Counted from the first letter of the stretch, positions 43,515 to 53,200 are shown. The stretch is DNA of 64,000 bases from DASQYE01 sp036389315 (GCA_036389315.1 DASVQF010000022.1:62001-126000); one strand, 5' to 3'. Notes: generated from the sequence alone by a model not told the origin. Program-made: numbers and translations.

Positions 43515-43863
43515 CTGAAGCACCTCTCAGGTGAATACCGCTCTTGAGGCGGGGGGAATAGGTTGGAGTTTTGATGGTTGTACTTTTATGACTCGCGGTT
43601 AACAGTTCACAGGCAGTCAGCGACGCGCCTAGTGATGCGAACGAGAGAACAGCGACTTACGGACTGCCCTTGTCAGCCGCCCCTAACACTTTAAGCCCGG
43701 CGAAGGTAATGCTTTTCGGTAGCCCAAGTCAAGCAGAGAGTTCAGGCCGGAGAAAGGAGCGGCTCGTGCGGCCTCCCTCTCTTTCCCAACTGTTTGATTG
43801 CCGCGCGGCAACCGTTATACTTCCGTGGAAAAATGTGTTGAGGAAGGGAGGTCGCGACGGGAG
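43515..43863. other. Divergent region between radical SAM gene and corA
   Basis: About 350 bp without a gene. The corA promoter lies at the right end (43794-43821). I looked for cobalamin or Mg2+ riboswitch signatures and did not find a convincing one. Confidence 0.45.
43794..43821 (+). promoter_or_regulatory. Candidate corA promoter
   Basis: TTGATT (43794-43799) and TATACT (43816-43821) with a 16-bp spacer, about 42 bp upstream of the chosen TTG start of corA. A GCCGCGCGGC palindrome lies in the spacer. Confidence 0.45.
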
Positions 43864-44835
43864 TTGATTACGACCTTTTGCCTGGACAGCGCGGCCAAGC
43901 AGTTCAGCGAGAACTTTCCGGCCACAGAGATCAACGAGCGCTGCCGGGGCGAGCAGAACATCGTCTGGGCGGATGTCTCAGACCCGACGAGCCAGGATTT
44001 TATCGAGCTGGCCGAGGAGTTCCAGTTTCATCCCCTCTCGATTGAAGACTGCCAGCGCACGCACCAGCGCCCGAAGGTCGAAGAATATCCGGGCTACTAT
44101 TTCATAGTGCTCTACGAGGCGGAGCTGGTGGGCCCACACGACCACCTGGAGCTACGCGAGCTGAATATCTTTCTCGGCTCGAACTATCTGGTCACGGTTC
44201 ACAGCAAGCCCATCCGCGCCATCAGCACGGCCCGCCGCCTCTGGCAGGAGTGGACAGACCGCGCCGAGCACGGCGCAGGCATGGTCGCCTATCTTTTGAT
44301 CGACGCCATCGTTGACGACTACATGCCGCTCCTGGACATCCTGAGCGACCACATGGACGAGTTGGAAGACCAAATCTTCGACGACTTCGAGCCCGCCTCC
44401 ATCGAAGAGATATTCCGGATCAAGAAACAACTGCTCTACCTGCGACGAACCGTGACGCCTTTGCGCGATGTCTTCAACACCTTGCTCAGGCGCGAGCAGC
44501 CGATCTTTGCGCGCGAGACGCACGTTTACTTTCAGGATGTCTTCGATCACATCATTCGCGTCGCCGACACCATAGACACGTTGCGCGACCTCCTGGGCTC
44601 GACGATGGACGCTTATCTCTCGATTCAGGGCAACCGGATGAACATGGTCATGAAGCGGCTGACTTCGATTGCGACCATCTTGATGTCTGTGACCCTGGTG
44701 TCGAGCATCTTCGGGATGAACTTCCACCTCATGCCGGAGCTGTCGTGGAAGTACGGCTACGTCTTTGCGCTCTCGGCGATGGTCTTCATCGGGCTGGTGC
44801 TTTACGTCTATCTGCGGAGGGTGAAATGGCTGTAA
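43864..44835 (+). CDS. corA: CorA-type Mg2+/divalent cation channel
   Basis: A 323-residue CorA/MIT-family channel. The large cytoplasmic N-domain (VWADVSDPTSQDFIELAEEF, HPLSIEDCQRTHQRPK) leads through the long stalk helix to two C-terminal membrane helices, the first ending in the signature GMN of VSSIFGMNFHLMPE. The last helix is YVFALSAMVFIGLVLYVYL, followed by the basic RRVKW. I prefer the TTG at 43864, preceded by GGGAGG, because the protein then begins where relatives do; an ATG at 43798 would add 22 residues. The stop overlaps the next small gene. Confidence 0.93.
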   Translation: MITTFCLDSAAKQFSENFPATEINERCRGEQNIVWADVSDPTSQDFIELAEEFQFHPLSIEDCQRTHQRPKVEEYPGYYFIVLYEAELVGPHDHLELRELNIFLGSNYLVTVHSKPIRAISTARRLWQEWTDRAEHGAGMVAYLLIDAIVDDYMPLLDILSDHMDELEDQIFDDFEPASIEEIFRIKKQLLYLRRTVTPLRDVFNTLLRREQPIFARETHVYFQDVFDHIIRVADTIDTLRDLLGSTMDAYLSIQGNRMNMVMKRLTSIATILMSVTLVSSIFGMNFHLMPELSWKYGYVFALSAMVFIGLVLYVYLRRVKWL

Positions 44836-45137
44836 GGAGAGAGTCGCGGCGCGAGCATAACCCCGTCAAGGCCAGGCGGCGTGAAGCGAAAAGGCGCGCC
44901 GCCAAGCTCGCTCCGCCCGAAGAGCGCAACCAGGAGGGGCGGACGCGGGCCGACGGAGACGGGGCGCTCGGGGTTGACACGGGAGAGCTGAAGCTTCCCG
45001 AATCGCTGCTCGCGGAAACGGAAGCGGCCGCCGAAAGCTCCTTTCACCTTGATCCTATCGTGATCTTCATCCTCGCCTGCGCGCTCGCCTACATAGCTCT
45101 CATCGTCTACCTGATCTCTTCGGGACGGGCACAATGA
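44826..45137 (+). CDS. Small single-span membrane protein
   Basis: A 103-residue protein. The N-terminal half is very basic (RRESRREHNPVKARRREAKR), the middle is acidic, and the C-terminus is a membrane span, IVIFILACALAYIALIVYLI, with a short polar end. The ATG overlaps the corA stop by 10 nt, so the two are translated together. A role beside CorA is possible but unproven. Confidence 0.65.
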   Translation: MAVRRESRREHNPVKARRREAKRRAAKLAPPEERNQEGRTRADGDGALGVDTGELKLPESLLAETEAAAESSFHLDPIVIFILACALAYIALIVYLISSGRAQ

Positions 45138-45240
45138 TTGAAATCGAGTGGTTCTCATTTGGACGTAAAAGTGGTAATCTCCCGCCTCCTCTAAAAACAC
45201 ACAAAACATCAGATCATCCCAAATCAATAGGAGTAAAGAT

Positions 45241-46122
45241 ATGTCGCGTGAAAGCACACGCAGCGAAGAGGCGCAAAGCCTGGCGCAGATTCCGCTCTTT
45301 AGCAGGCTCGATCAAAACGAGCTGGAAAATCTGGCCGAGCTGGTAGACCAGGTCTCTTACAAGGCCGGCGAAGCGATCTTTCATGAGCACGACGCGGGCG
45401 ACGCGCTCTATGTCGTGGAGAGAGGGGCCGTTCGTATCTGGGTGCGTGACGAAGACGTGCAGGAGGTGACGCTCTCGGAGCTGAAGCCAGGCGATTTCTT
45501 CGGCGAGCTGGCGGTGCTCGATAGCGGCGAGCGTTCGGCCAATGCGACCGCGCTTGTTGACTCTTCGCTGCACCGCCTGCGCCGTGAAGATTTTCAGAGC
45601 TTCCTTCTGAAATACCCGCACGCCGCCACGGATGTCATACGCGAGATTGCCTCGCGGCTGCGCCAGACCAACCTGCTCGTCTCGCAACGCGTGACGCGCA
45701 ATATCAACAAAGAGATGGACGAGCAGATGACGCTCGGCCAGAGGGTCGCAGACCGTGTCGCTTCCTTCGGCGGCTCCTGGACGTTCATCTTTCTTTACGG
45801 CGGATTTCTCATCTTCTGGATGGCGCTCAATACATTCATCCTCGCGCACCTCGGCGGCGGCGAGCAGGGCGTGCAGTGGGATCCTTACCCTTACATTCTC
45901 TTGAACCTCATGCTCTCGATGACGGCGGCGCTGCAAGCGCCGATCATTATGATGTCGCAGAATCGCGCCGGGGAAAAAGATCGCCTCGCCGCCGAGCAGG
46001 ACTTCAAGGTGAACCTCAAGAGCGAGCTGATGCTGGAAGAGATGATGCGGCGCGACCGCGAGCGCGGCGAGAAGATAGATCAACTCTTGAGCATGGTGGC
46101 TGCTCTACAAAAACAGGGATGA
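45241..46122 (+). CDS. Cyclic-nucleotide-binding/DUF1003 membrane protein
   Basis: A 293-residue two-domain protein. Residues about 15-130 are a cNMP-binding fold: FSRLDQNELENLAELV, then GEAIFHEHDAGDALYVVERG and the phosphate-binding cassette GDFFGELAVLDSGERSANAT. Residues about 170-270 are a DUF1003 domain with two membrane helices (WTFIFLYGGFLIFWMAL and YPYILLNLMLSMTAALQAPI) and the motif MMSQNRAGEKDRLAAEQD. A helical tail follows. It may couple a cyclic nucleotide to a membrane process, but no output is known. AATAGGAGTAAAGAT precedes the start. Confidence 0.92.
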   Translation: MSRESTRSEEAQSLAQIPLFSRLDQNELENLAELVDQVSYKAGEAIFHEHDAGDALYVVERGAVRIWVRDEDVQEVTLSELKPGDFFGELAVLDSGERSANATALVDSSLHRLRREDFQSFLLKYPHAATDVIREIASRLRQTNLLVSQRVTRNINKEMDEQMTLGQRVADRVASFGGSWTFIFLYGGFLIFWMALNTFILAHLGGGEQGVQWDPYPYILLNLMLSMTAALQAPIIMMSQNRAGEKDRLAAEQDFKVNLKSELMLEEMMRRDRERGEKIDQLLSMVAALQKQG

Positions 46123-46147
46123 AGCTGCCGGTGACGAGAGCAGGCTG

Positions 46148-46201
46148 AAAGCTTGAGCCCCGGCCGATGCTTTGCAGCACGCGAGCCGGGGCTCAAGCTT
46201 T
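46148..46201. terminator. Bidirectional terminator, perfect 17-bp stem
   Basis: AAAGCTTGAGCCCCGGC (46148-46164) and its exact reverse complement (46185-46201) around a 20-nt loop, between the convergent cNMP and VWFA genes. The GC-rich top and A/T-rich base fit an intrinsic terminator in both directions. Confidence 0.8.
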
Positions 46202-46242
46202 GAGAGAAGATGCGACCGTCGCGCTCTGACAGTCGCGGGCCT

Positions 46243-47535
46243 TTAAGGGTTGCGCCGAGCGCCCGTGCCGGGACGCGCAGGCGTAGCATTGTTGGTTGTC
46301 CGTCCGGGCGTAGGCGTGGTCGCGGGAACGACGCCTTGCGGCGAAGCCGTGCGGCCCGAGCGTGTCAGGGCTATGCGCTTGTCGCCGCCCGGAGGGGTGG
46401 CGACGGCAACGCGTATCTGGCGATAAGTATTGTCGCGCGCGCTGTTGGTCGGCGAATAGCTGATGGTGTACTGCGTCCGCATGTCGTTGGAGATGTCGCG
46501 CGCAATGTCGTTCAGCTCAGACAGCGAGTTCGGGAAAAAGGCTCGGCCGCCGGTCTCTTTCGCCAGGCGGTTGATGAGGTCAACGGCCTTGTCCTTGGGG
46601 CTCTTGCGAATGATGCCGCCCTCTCTGTCCAGCTCGTTGACGAAGCCGATGACGAAAATCTGCACGTCCTCCTCGCGCAGCTTGGCGAAGAGCTGGTCTA
46701 GCTTGTAATAGCTGCTGCGGTCTTCGCCGTCCGTGACCAGTATCAGCGCGCGCCGCCGCCGGTCGTTCAGATCATTCCCCTTCTTATAGCTGGCTATGCG
46801 CTCGGCGGCGAGGTAGACGGCGTCAACGATGGCCGTCTGCCCGCCCTCGATGTACATGCTGTCGAGCCCGTCGTAGAGCCGCTCCTTGTCGGAGGTGAAA
46901 TCCTGCAAGGTCTCGATCTTCTCGCTGTCTATGAAGCGTACGAGGAAGGTCTCGTCGCCGGGCTTGTTGGTGTTGACGAGAATCTTGCTGGCCTCTATGA
47001 CCTTGTCTATCTGCGAGCGCATGGAGCCGGAGTTGTCCACCGCCAGCCCGTAGCTGATCGGCACTTCTTCGGTCGAGAAGAACTGTATGGGTTGCAGCAC
47101 GCCGTCTTCGTAGACTTTGAAATCTTCCTGCCGGACGCCATTGATGGGTCGGTTGTTGCGGTCGATGACGCGCACGCTCAGGTTGACGAGGTTGGTGTCA
47201 ACCTTGATGACTTCGTTGGGGTCAATCTCAGCGCCCACGGGGTCGGCCATCTCGGGCGGCTTCTCGTCGAGCACCTTGAGAAGCGGCTGTTGCTGCTGCT
47301 GCGCGGGGCGCGGGCTCGGAGAGGGCGTAGGCTTCTGCTGCGGCGTCGGCGTGGGCTTTGGCGAAGACGTAGTCGGCGCTGTCGTCGTAGTGGTGCGGCG
47401 CGGGCGTCCGTCCTGCTGCTGCGACCGGGCATGCCCGGCCTGTGTGAAGACCAGGAGCACGAACGCTGACAGGCAGGCGGCGAGTATGCCTAAGCGCCGC
47501 CGCACACGGGCAATCTTCCAGGCTTGGAGTTTCAT
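46243..47535 (-). CDS. Exported VWFA-domain protein, acidobacterial type
   Basis: A 430-residue secreted protein. A signal peptide (GILAACLSAFVLLVFTQAGH) is followed by a Thr/Pro/Gln-rich linker, a beta domain (VNLSVRVIDRNNRPINGVRQ, FKVYEDGVLQPIQFFSTEE) and a VWFA domain. Its metal site is intact: DNSGSM, GGQT and TDGED. The C-terminus is low-complexity. The pattern is that of the VWFA-related domain family named for Acidobacteria. Such proteins probably mediate adhesion or complex assembly outside the cytoplasm. It is the second of two similar genes in tandem with 47821-48903. I start at MKLQAWK; upstream codons lack a signal sequence. Confidence 0.9.
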   Translation of the reverse strand: MKLQAWKIARVRRRLGILAACLSAFVLLVFTQAGHARSQQQDGRPRRTTTTTAPTTSSPKPTPTPQQKPTPSPSPRPAQQQQQPLLKVLDEKPPEMADPVGAEIDPNEVIKVDTNLVNLSVRVIDRNNRPINGVRQEDFKVYEDGVLQPIQFFSTEEVPISYGLAVDNSGSMRSQIDKVIEASKILVNTNKPGDETFLVRFIDSEKIETLQDFTSDKERLYDGLDSMYIEGGQTAIVDAVYLAAERIASYKKGNDLNDRRRRALILVTDGEDRSSYYKLDQLFAKLREEDVQIFVIGFVNELDREGGIIRKSPKDKAVDLINRLAKETGGRAFFPNSLSELNDIARDISNDMRTQYTISYSPTNSARDNTYRQIRVAVATPPGGDKRIALTRSGRTASPQGVVPATTPTPGRTTNNATPARPGTGARRNP

Positions 47536-47820
47536 CTGATAACTTTTCCCAAAAAACAGAGGTTGGATGCCGGATGCTTCGCTCAGTCGGGGCCGTACCC
47601 GCATCCGTCATCTGATGTCTAACTTAATGTGCCCCGAGACGCCCGACCGTGAAGAGAGGAGGGGAGTGACGGGGCACTTCGCACTCGATCAAAACGGGCC
47701 GCCTTAAGGGCTCTACCTGGTGACGGCTCGCGTGGCCAGGGCAAAAAGCTTTGGGCTCGGAAAACCGACTCGCCCACAAAGACAGAGATGCTCACGGGGC
47801 GGCGTGCGTTGCCGCAGATG

Positions 47821-48903
47821 TTAGCTGCCTTTTCGCGGGTTGGTAATGGCGTAGTAGCCCTCGCGGCTGCGAATCGAAAGACGCGGCAGCCCGCGCGGAG
47901 GCTGAACCTTGACCTTGATCTTGTGCCACTTGCCGTCGTTTGTGAAGTTCGCCGGACGATAGCCGATGGAATACTGGTGGCGTAGCTCCAGGGCGATCTT
48001 CTCAAAGATTTCGTCCATCTCGGGCGCTGTATTCGGGAAAAAAGCCTTGCCGCCAGAGACAGAGGAAAGCTCGTCCAGGATGGATTGGCCCTCGACGCCG
48101 AGCGAGCTGTTGGCATCGCCCCCGGCCAGAATGCCAATGGAATAGAGCACTACGTCGGATTCCTTCAAGAGGCGGCGCACCTCGCTGAAGGTGTAGCGCG
48201 AATCGTTGTCCTGCCCGTCGCTAATCAAGAGCAGCGCCCGTTTCGGGTGCGTCCCGCGCGAGACCTTCTCCACGCCCAGGTAGCAGGCGTCGTAGAGCGC
48301 CGTGTTGGATTTCGGGTCGAGAAAGGTGAGCTTGTTCAGGACGGCGTTGCCGTCGCGCGTGCGATCCAGGAGGAGCTGCGCCCGCGAGTTGAAGCCGATC
48401 AGAAAATACTCGTCCTTATCGTGGCTCGTCTGGATGAAGCGCGAGAGGGCTTCTCTGGCCTTCCTGATCTTGTCGCCGCTCATCGAGCCCGAGATGTCGA
48501 AGATGACGCCGACGGAGACGGGCGCATCGTCGTCGCTGAAGAAGGTGATCTCCTGCTCGACCTTGTCGTCAAAGACCGTGAAGTGCTTCTTCTCAAGGCC
48601 CGAAACGTAGCGCCCGTAAGCGTCCGTCACCGTCACGGTCAGCGTAATCAAGTCCGTATTGATGATGACCTGCCCGCTATCTTCGCTCCCGCCCGCAGGG
48701 CGCTGGCGCGTGGCCTGCGGTTTAGCAGGCGAAGTGGACGGCGATGCAGCGGGTGGCGCAGCGGGCGCGGTGGTGGCCGGAGGGGTATCTGTTTTCTCTT
48801 GAGCAAGGGCGAGCGGCGCAAAAGTGAGCGCGGCCAGGGCGAAGACCAGACAGGAGACGAGCGCGGGCCGTGGAGCGTAGCGGCGGAGGTGCTGTACTTT
48901 CAT
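47821..48903 (-). CDS. Exported VWFA-domain protein, acidobacterial type (paralog)
   Basis: A 360-residue paralog of the 46243-47535 product with the same order. It has a signal peptide (ALVSCLVFALAALTFAPLAL), an Ala/Pro/Thr linker, the beta domain (ITLTVTVTDAYGRYVSGLEK, FTVFDDKVEQEITFFSDDD) and a VWFA domain with DISGSM, SNTALYDA and SDGQDND. The C-terminal ELRHQYSIGYRP segment is shared with the paralog (DMRTQYTISYSP). It is the first of the two genes and lacks the long C-terminal tail. Spacing of about 285 bp suggests separate promoters or a long leader for the second gene. Confidence 0.9.
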   Translation of the reverse strand: MKVQHLRRYAPRPALVSCLVFALAALTFAPLALAQEKTDTPPATTAPAAPPAASPSTSPAKPQATRQRPAGGSEDSGQVIINTDLITLTVTVTDAYGRYVSGLEKKHFTVFDDKVEQEITFFSDDDAPVSVGVIFDISGSMSGDKIRKAREALSRFIQTSHDKDEYFLIGFNSRAQLLLDRTRDGNAVLNKLTFLDPKSNTALYDACYLGVEKVSRGTHPKRALLLISDGQDNDSRYTFSEVRRLLKESDVVLYSIGILAGGDANSSLGVEGQSILDELSSVSGGKAFFPNTAPEMDEIFEKIALELRHQYSIGYRPANFTNDGKWHKIKVKVQPPRGLPRLSIRSREGYYAITNPRKGS

Positions 48904-49188
48904 ATAACCCCCCTGTTTCCTCTTTCAACTCAGGAACTCCCGCGTTCCAGGTTTTCCGGAAGAAGACAGAACAGCTTGGCCGTCCTTACCCGCTGGAAAG
49001 TTTCGGGGCCGGAACAGGCATTTCAGAATATTGTTTGCTCGAAGCGATCAAGCAACGGCGCTTGGGGAGACTACCGTTCGCCACTTCCAGTTAAGCGTCA
49101 GCGATGGCTGTCGGTCATTGTAAGACAGAGCCGCCGAAGCGCGCAAGAAGCGGCTTCCGGCAGGCTCAGAAACTTTACCCAGTTGCCG

Positions 49189-49539
49189 CTACCTGGGCAT
49201 CATACCCGTGCCACGCTTCAAGCATTGCAATATATCACGCCGGAGCTGCTCGCGGTCTGCTGGTAAATAGTCCAGTAACTCTCGGAGGACGATGGTCAGT
49301 TCATTTACCGACTCGACCACCTGCTCTCTTCCCTCAATCGGAAGCTTAGCACACAGCGCCAGCCATTGCCCGACGAAATTATGTGCTATGTCGTAGACAG
49401 CGTCCCTCTCGAACGGGATTAGTTCATCCACCTGCATCCCGGCGTCTTCGGCCATTATCGCGCGATAAGCTCTGATGTACTCGTTCGGGTCTTTAATGCT
49501 GTAGAGGAGCTTCTTCCTTTCCTCGTCTTTAGTGGTCAC
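49189..49539 (-). CDS. 116-residue protein of unknown family, tandem copy 1
   Basis: A short helical protein. Residues 9-40 contain YSIKDPNEYIRAYRAIMAED and AGMQVDELIPF, nearly identical to the copy at 49589. The rest is diverged but keeps the pattern (GQWLALCAKLPIEGREQVVE, then DYLPADREQLRRDILQCLKR and GTGMMPR). No membrane span or signal is present. I do not recognise the family. Confidence 0.75.
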   Translation of the reverse strand: MTTKDEERKKLLYSIKDPNEYIRAYRAIMAEDAGMQVDELIPFERDAVYDIAHNFVGQWLALCAKLPIEGREQVVESVNELTIVLRELLDYLPADREQLRRDILQCLKRGTGMMPR

Positions 49540-49588
49540 AGCCTTTTATCCTCAAATTGGTAGCTGGCGTGGTGATGTCCCGCGCCAG

Positions 49589-49939
49589 CTATCTTGGGAA
49601 TCCGCCCGTCCCATGCTTCAAGGTACGTAATATATCCACCCGAAGTCTGTCCCACTCTGCGGGTAAATAGTCCTGCCACTCTTGGAGCATGCCGATCAGC
49701 TCGTTGATTAACTCGGTGACTTGCTCTTTTCTCTCAATAGGGAGGTCGGCGCATACGGCCAGCCATTGTCCGGCGAAAGCTTCTACCATGTCGCCAGCCC
49801 CCTCCTTATCAAATGGGAGTAGCTCGTCAACTTGCATCCCGGCGTCTTCGGCCATTATCGCGCGATAAGCTCTGATGTACTCGTTTGGGTCTTTGATGCT
49901 GTAGAGAAGCTTCATCCTCTCGTCGTCTTTAGTGTTCAC
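49589..49939 (-). CDS. 116-residue protein of unknown family, tandem copy 2
   Basis: A paralog of the 49189 product, of the same length and 49 bp upstream of it on the same strand. It shares YSIKDPNEYIRAYRAIMAED, GQWLAVCADLPIERKEQV and the end RLRVDILRTLKHGTGGFPR. The identical block is also nearly identical in DNA (about 49837-49910 against 49438-49510), while the remainder has drifted, which suggests a recent duplication with local gene conversion or strong constraint on the first third. Function unknown. Confidence 0.75.
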   Translation of the reverse strand: MNTKDDERMKLLYSIKDPNEYIRAYRAIMAEDAGMQVDELLPFDKEGAGDMVEAFAGQWLAVCADLPIERKEQVTELINELIGMLQEWQDYLPAEWDRLRVDILRTLKHGTGGFPR

Positions 49940-50171
49940 AGCTTTTTATCCTCAAGGCTGGTGACAAGAGCGGAAACAGTTCGGGATTATCTAGACTCTT
50001 GATTGCAACTTTCCGCCCCAGCGGGCGTGAGATAGGATGAGCGCTCGCGTCCCGATGGTTGGTCGCAAGCGTGCGCGCTCGCATGATATACTTTCGAGTG
50101 TCCCCCCTTCGGCTCGGTCTCGACATGTGCGCGTGGGCAGCAGTGATTTTTCCCTGTAGATTCTAATAGCA

Positions 50172-51407
50172 ATGGCTGAGTTCATCTGTCGTTTGGGAAC
50201 GCCAGCGGGCGAGGTCGTGACGCGCACGGTCGAGGCCGTCGGCGTGCAGGAGGCGCGCACGCGCCTTGAAAGCGAGGGCTTTCGCGTCTTCGCCGTCACC
50301 CCGCCCAGGACTTCGGGCGTCGCGGCACTGACCAGAAGGGGCGCGGCGGGCGGTCATGCGCGCGTCAAGGCCAACGACTTCCTGCTCTTCAACCAGCAGC
50401 TTTCGGCGCTCGTGCGCGCCGGCATCCCCATCCTTCAAGCCATCTCGATGCTCAGAAAGCGCGCCACCTCTTCGGGCCTGCGCAGCGTGCTCGGAGATGT
50501 CGAAGAAAAGATTCGCGGCGGCATGGCCCTCTCGCAAGCCTTCGCGGCGCAGGGCGCAATCTTCCCGCGCATCTACACGGCCTCGATTCTGGCGGGCGAG
50601 CGTTCGGGCGCGCTCGACGAAGTCCTGGCGCGCTACGTGGCCTACATGCGGCGCAACGTCGGGCTGCGGCGCAAGATTCGCGGGGCGCTCGCTTATCCGG
50701 CCTTCCTCCTGATGGCCTCCTTCGGCATGGTAGCCTTCCTGACCATCTACGTCGTGCCGCGCATGTCAGACCTCTTCGCCGGGTTCGGCAATAACAAGCT
50801 GCCGCTTTTGACGCAGATGGTGGTCGGACTGTCGCGCTGGGTGTCGGGCAACATCTATTGGTTCGCCCCGCTGATCATCGTCAGCATTGTGGCGGCCGTC
50901 GTGTGGGCGCGGACGCCTTCGGGCCAACTGACGATAGACCGCACGCTGCTCAGGATTCCGCTCGTCGGCAAGCTCTTGCAGCAGCTCTCGGTGGCGCAGG
51001 CGACGCGCTCTCTGGCAACGCTTCTGGCCGGCGGTATCACGCTGGTCGAGAGTTGGGAGATCGCCGCCGAGTCTATTACCAACCGCGAGCTACGGCGGCG
51101 CAGCTCGGCCATCCTGCCGATGATTCGCGAGGGGCGCTCCTTTACGGAGAGCCTGGAATCGGCGCAGTGGGTTCCGGAGCTGGCCATTGACATGATCGGG
51201 ATCGGCGAGCGTTCGGGCTCTCTGAGAGAGATGCTGGACGAAGTCTCGACCTTCTACGACGCCGAAGCGGAAGTGAAGCTCGAACAGTTGACGACGACGC
51301 TTGAGCCTGCCATCCTGGTCGTGATGGGCGGCGTGGTTATCACCATCCTTCTCTCCATCTATCTCCCGATCATTCAATCTATCTCGAACACAGCGCCGGG
51401 CGGCTGA
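50172..51407 (+). CDS. pilC: Type IV pilus/type II secretion inner-membrane platform protein
   Basis: A 411-residue PilC/GspF protein, the inner-membrane platform on which the assembly ATPase acts. Two repeats of the GspF domain are visible: FNQQLSALVRAGIPILQAIS onward in the first half and QATRSLATLLAGGITLVESW in the second. Three membrane helices include AFLLMASFGMVAFLTIYVV, WFAPLIIVSIVAAVVWA and ILVVMGGVVITILLSIYL. The N-terminal 70 residues form the usual short cytoplasmic domain. It opens the pilus operon pilC-pilB-secretin-pseudopilins-pilM. Confidence 0.94.
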   Translation: MAEFICRLGTPAGEVVTRTVEAVGVQEARTRLESEGFRVFAVTPPRTSGVAALTRRGAAGGHARVKANDFLLFNQQLSALVRAGIPILQAISMLRKRATSSGLRSVLGDVEEKIRGGMALSQAFAAQGAIFPRIYTASILAGERSGALDEVLARYVAYMRRNVGLRRKIRGALAYPAFLLMASFGMVAFLTIYVVPRMSDLFAGFGNNKLPLLTQMVVGLSRWVSGNIYWFAPLIIVSIVAAVVWARTPSGQLTIDRTLLRIPLVGKLLQQLSVAQATRSLATLLAGGITLVESWEIAAESITNRELRRRSSAILPMIREGRSFTESLESAQWVPELAIDMIGIGERSGSLREMLDEVSTFYDAEAEVKLEQLTTTLEPAILVVMGGVVITILLSIYLPIIQSISNTAPGG

Positions 51408-51487
51408 GGCTAAAGGCCCGAGAGGCAACCCGGAAGCGTGCGGCCCACGTCTACCGGGGGATTTCAAATTCTGAAGTTGGAACCGTT

Positions 51488-53200
51488 ATGAAACAGGCAT
51501 CGGAAGAATACACGCAAACCATCGCCAGCTTTGGCGACGCGACGCAGCCCATCTCGCGCGAAGAGCTACTGCCCGTCCAGCACGAGAACGACCCGCCCGA
51601 AGTGCGCGAGGCACGCCAGCTCGCCCGTCGTTATCGCCTGCCTTACGTAGACCTCCTGCCCCCCGATGGCGAGTCTCCGATTGATTACTCGCTGCTGGCA
51701 GAGATTCCCGTCGAGCTGATGCTGCGCAACCAGTTCGTGCCCTTGAGGCGCGAGGGCAAGCGCCTGCACGTGGCGATGGCCGACCCGACCGACCTGGAAA
51801 AGCTGGACGAGCTATCCAGCGCCTTGCGCGCGCGCATCGTGCCGCACGTCTCGACGGCCGGAGCCATTGACGTAGTCCTGCGCAAAGGTGATGCCACGCA
51901 GCGCGTCCTGCAAGAGGCCGCTTCAAACTTCCGCATCTCTCTGGTCAAAGAGACAGAGTCGGGCGAAGAGGTCTTAGACCTCGACCGCTTGGCGACCGAC
52001 TCCGACATGTCGCCGATCATCAAGCTGGTGGACACCATCATCTTCAACGCGATGGAATCGCGCGCCTCAGACATTCACATCGAGACGCGCGACACCGAAG
52101 TACAGGTCAAGTACCGCATTGACGGCGCGCTCTACCAGAAGGTTGACCCGATTGACCTGGCCTATCACCAGACCTTGATCTCGCGCATCAAGGTCATGTC
52201 GGAGCTGGACATCGCCGAGCGAAGGGTTCCGCAGGACGGGCGCTTTCGCGTCCGCTACAAGGGGCGCAACGTGGACTTTCGCGTCTCGATCATGCCGACC
52301 GTGCACGGCGAAGACGCCGTTATTCGTATCCTTGACAAGGAGCAGATCAACGAAGAGTTCCGCAACCTGGACTTGAACGTCGTCGGGTTCGCCGAAGACG
52401 ACCTGCGGAAATTCCGCCGCTACATAGCAGAGCCTTACGGGATGGTGCTCGTCACCGGGCCGACCGGCTCCGGCAAGACGACTACTCTGTACGCTGCCCT
52501 GAACGAGATCAGGAACGAGGAAGACAAGATCATCACCATCGAAGACCCCGTCGAATATCAGTTGCACGGCATCACGCAGATTCCCGTCAACGAGAAGAAG
52601 GGCCTGACCTTTGCGCGCGGCCTGCGCTCGATACTTCGCCATGACCCCGACAAGATCATGGTCGGCGAGATACGCGACACGGAGACGGCCCAGATCGCCA
52701 TCCAGTCGGCTCTCACAGGCCACCTCGTCTTTACCACCGTCCACGCCAACAACGTGATAGACGTGATCGGGCGCTTCCTCAATATGGGCGTCGAGCCTTA
52801 TAATTTCGTGTCGAGCTTGAACTGCGTGCTCGCGCAACGCCTGATCCGCATGCTCTGCCCGGTCTGTAAGCGCACCTATCACCCGAGCGATGAGGAGCTG
52901 ATGGAATCGGGCCTCAGGCCAGCGGAGCAGGAAGGGCGTCTCTTTTATATGAGCGTCGGCTGCGACGCCTGCAACCACACGGGCTATCGCGGACGTACGG
53001 CGATTCACGAGCTGCTCGATCTGACCGACAACATACGCGAGATGATCGTCGAGCGGCGTCCCGGCTCGGAAGTGCGGCGCGCGGCAGAGGCCGAGGGCCT
53101 GACGGGCCTGCGCGAGTCGGCGCTGCAAAAAGTGTTCGCGGGCGTCTCGACCCTGCACGAGATCAATCGCGTCACCTTCGTCGAAGAGATTAGAGTCTGA
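51488..53200 (+). CDS. pilB: Type IV pilus assembly ATPase (PilB/GspE)
   Basis: A 570-residue hexameric ATPase that drives pilin assembly. An N-terminal GspE N-domain (ARQLARRYRLPYVDLLPPDG) is followed by the ATPase core: Walker A GPTGSGKTTT near residue 328, the Asp box IITIEDPVEY, Walker B IMVGEIRDTETA and the His box LTGHLVFTTVHAN. A four-cysteine zinc site is in CPVCKRTY and CDACNHTGYRGR. All catalytic features are present. The Arg-rich arginine-finger region precedes Walker A. It starts 80 bp after pilC and is part of the same operon. Confidence 0.97.
   Translation: MKQASEEYTQTIASFGDATQPISREELLPVQHENDPPEVREARQLARRYRLPYVDLLPPDGESPIDYSLLAEIPVELMLRNQFVPLRREGKRLHVAMADPTDLEKLDELSSALRARIVPHVSTAGAIDVVLRKGDATQRVLQEAASNFRISLVKETESGEEVLDLDRLATDSDMSPIIKLVDTIIFNAMESRASDIHIETRDTEVQVKYRIDGALYQKVDPIDLAYHQTLISRIKVMSELDIAERRVPQDGRFRVRYKGRNVDFRVSIMPTVHGEDAVIRILDKEQINEEFRNLDLNVVGFAEDDLRKFRRYIAEPYGMVLVTGPTGSGKTTTLYAALNEIRNEEDKIITIEDPVEYQLHGITQIPVNEKKGLTFARGLRSILRHDPDKIMVGEIRDTETAQIAIQSALTGHLVFTTVHANNVIDVIGRFLNMGVEPYNFVSSLNCVLAQRLIRMLCPVCKRTYHPSDEELMESGLRPAEQEGRLFYMSVGCDACNHTGYRGRTAIHELLDLTDNIREMIVERRPGSEVRRAAEAEGLTGLRESALQKVFAGVSTLHEINRVTFVEEIRV

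Noticed and set aside
43515..43863. Possible cobalamin or Mg2+ riboswitch upstream of the radical SAM gene or corA
   Set aside because: I could not assemble the conserved core of either class; only a promoter and loose stems are visible.
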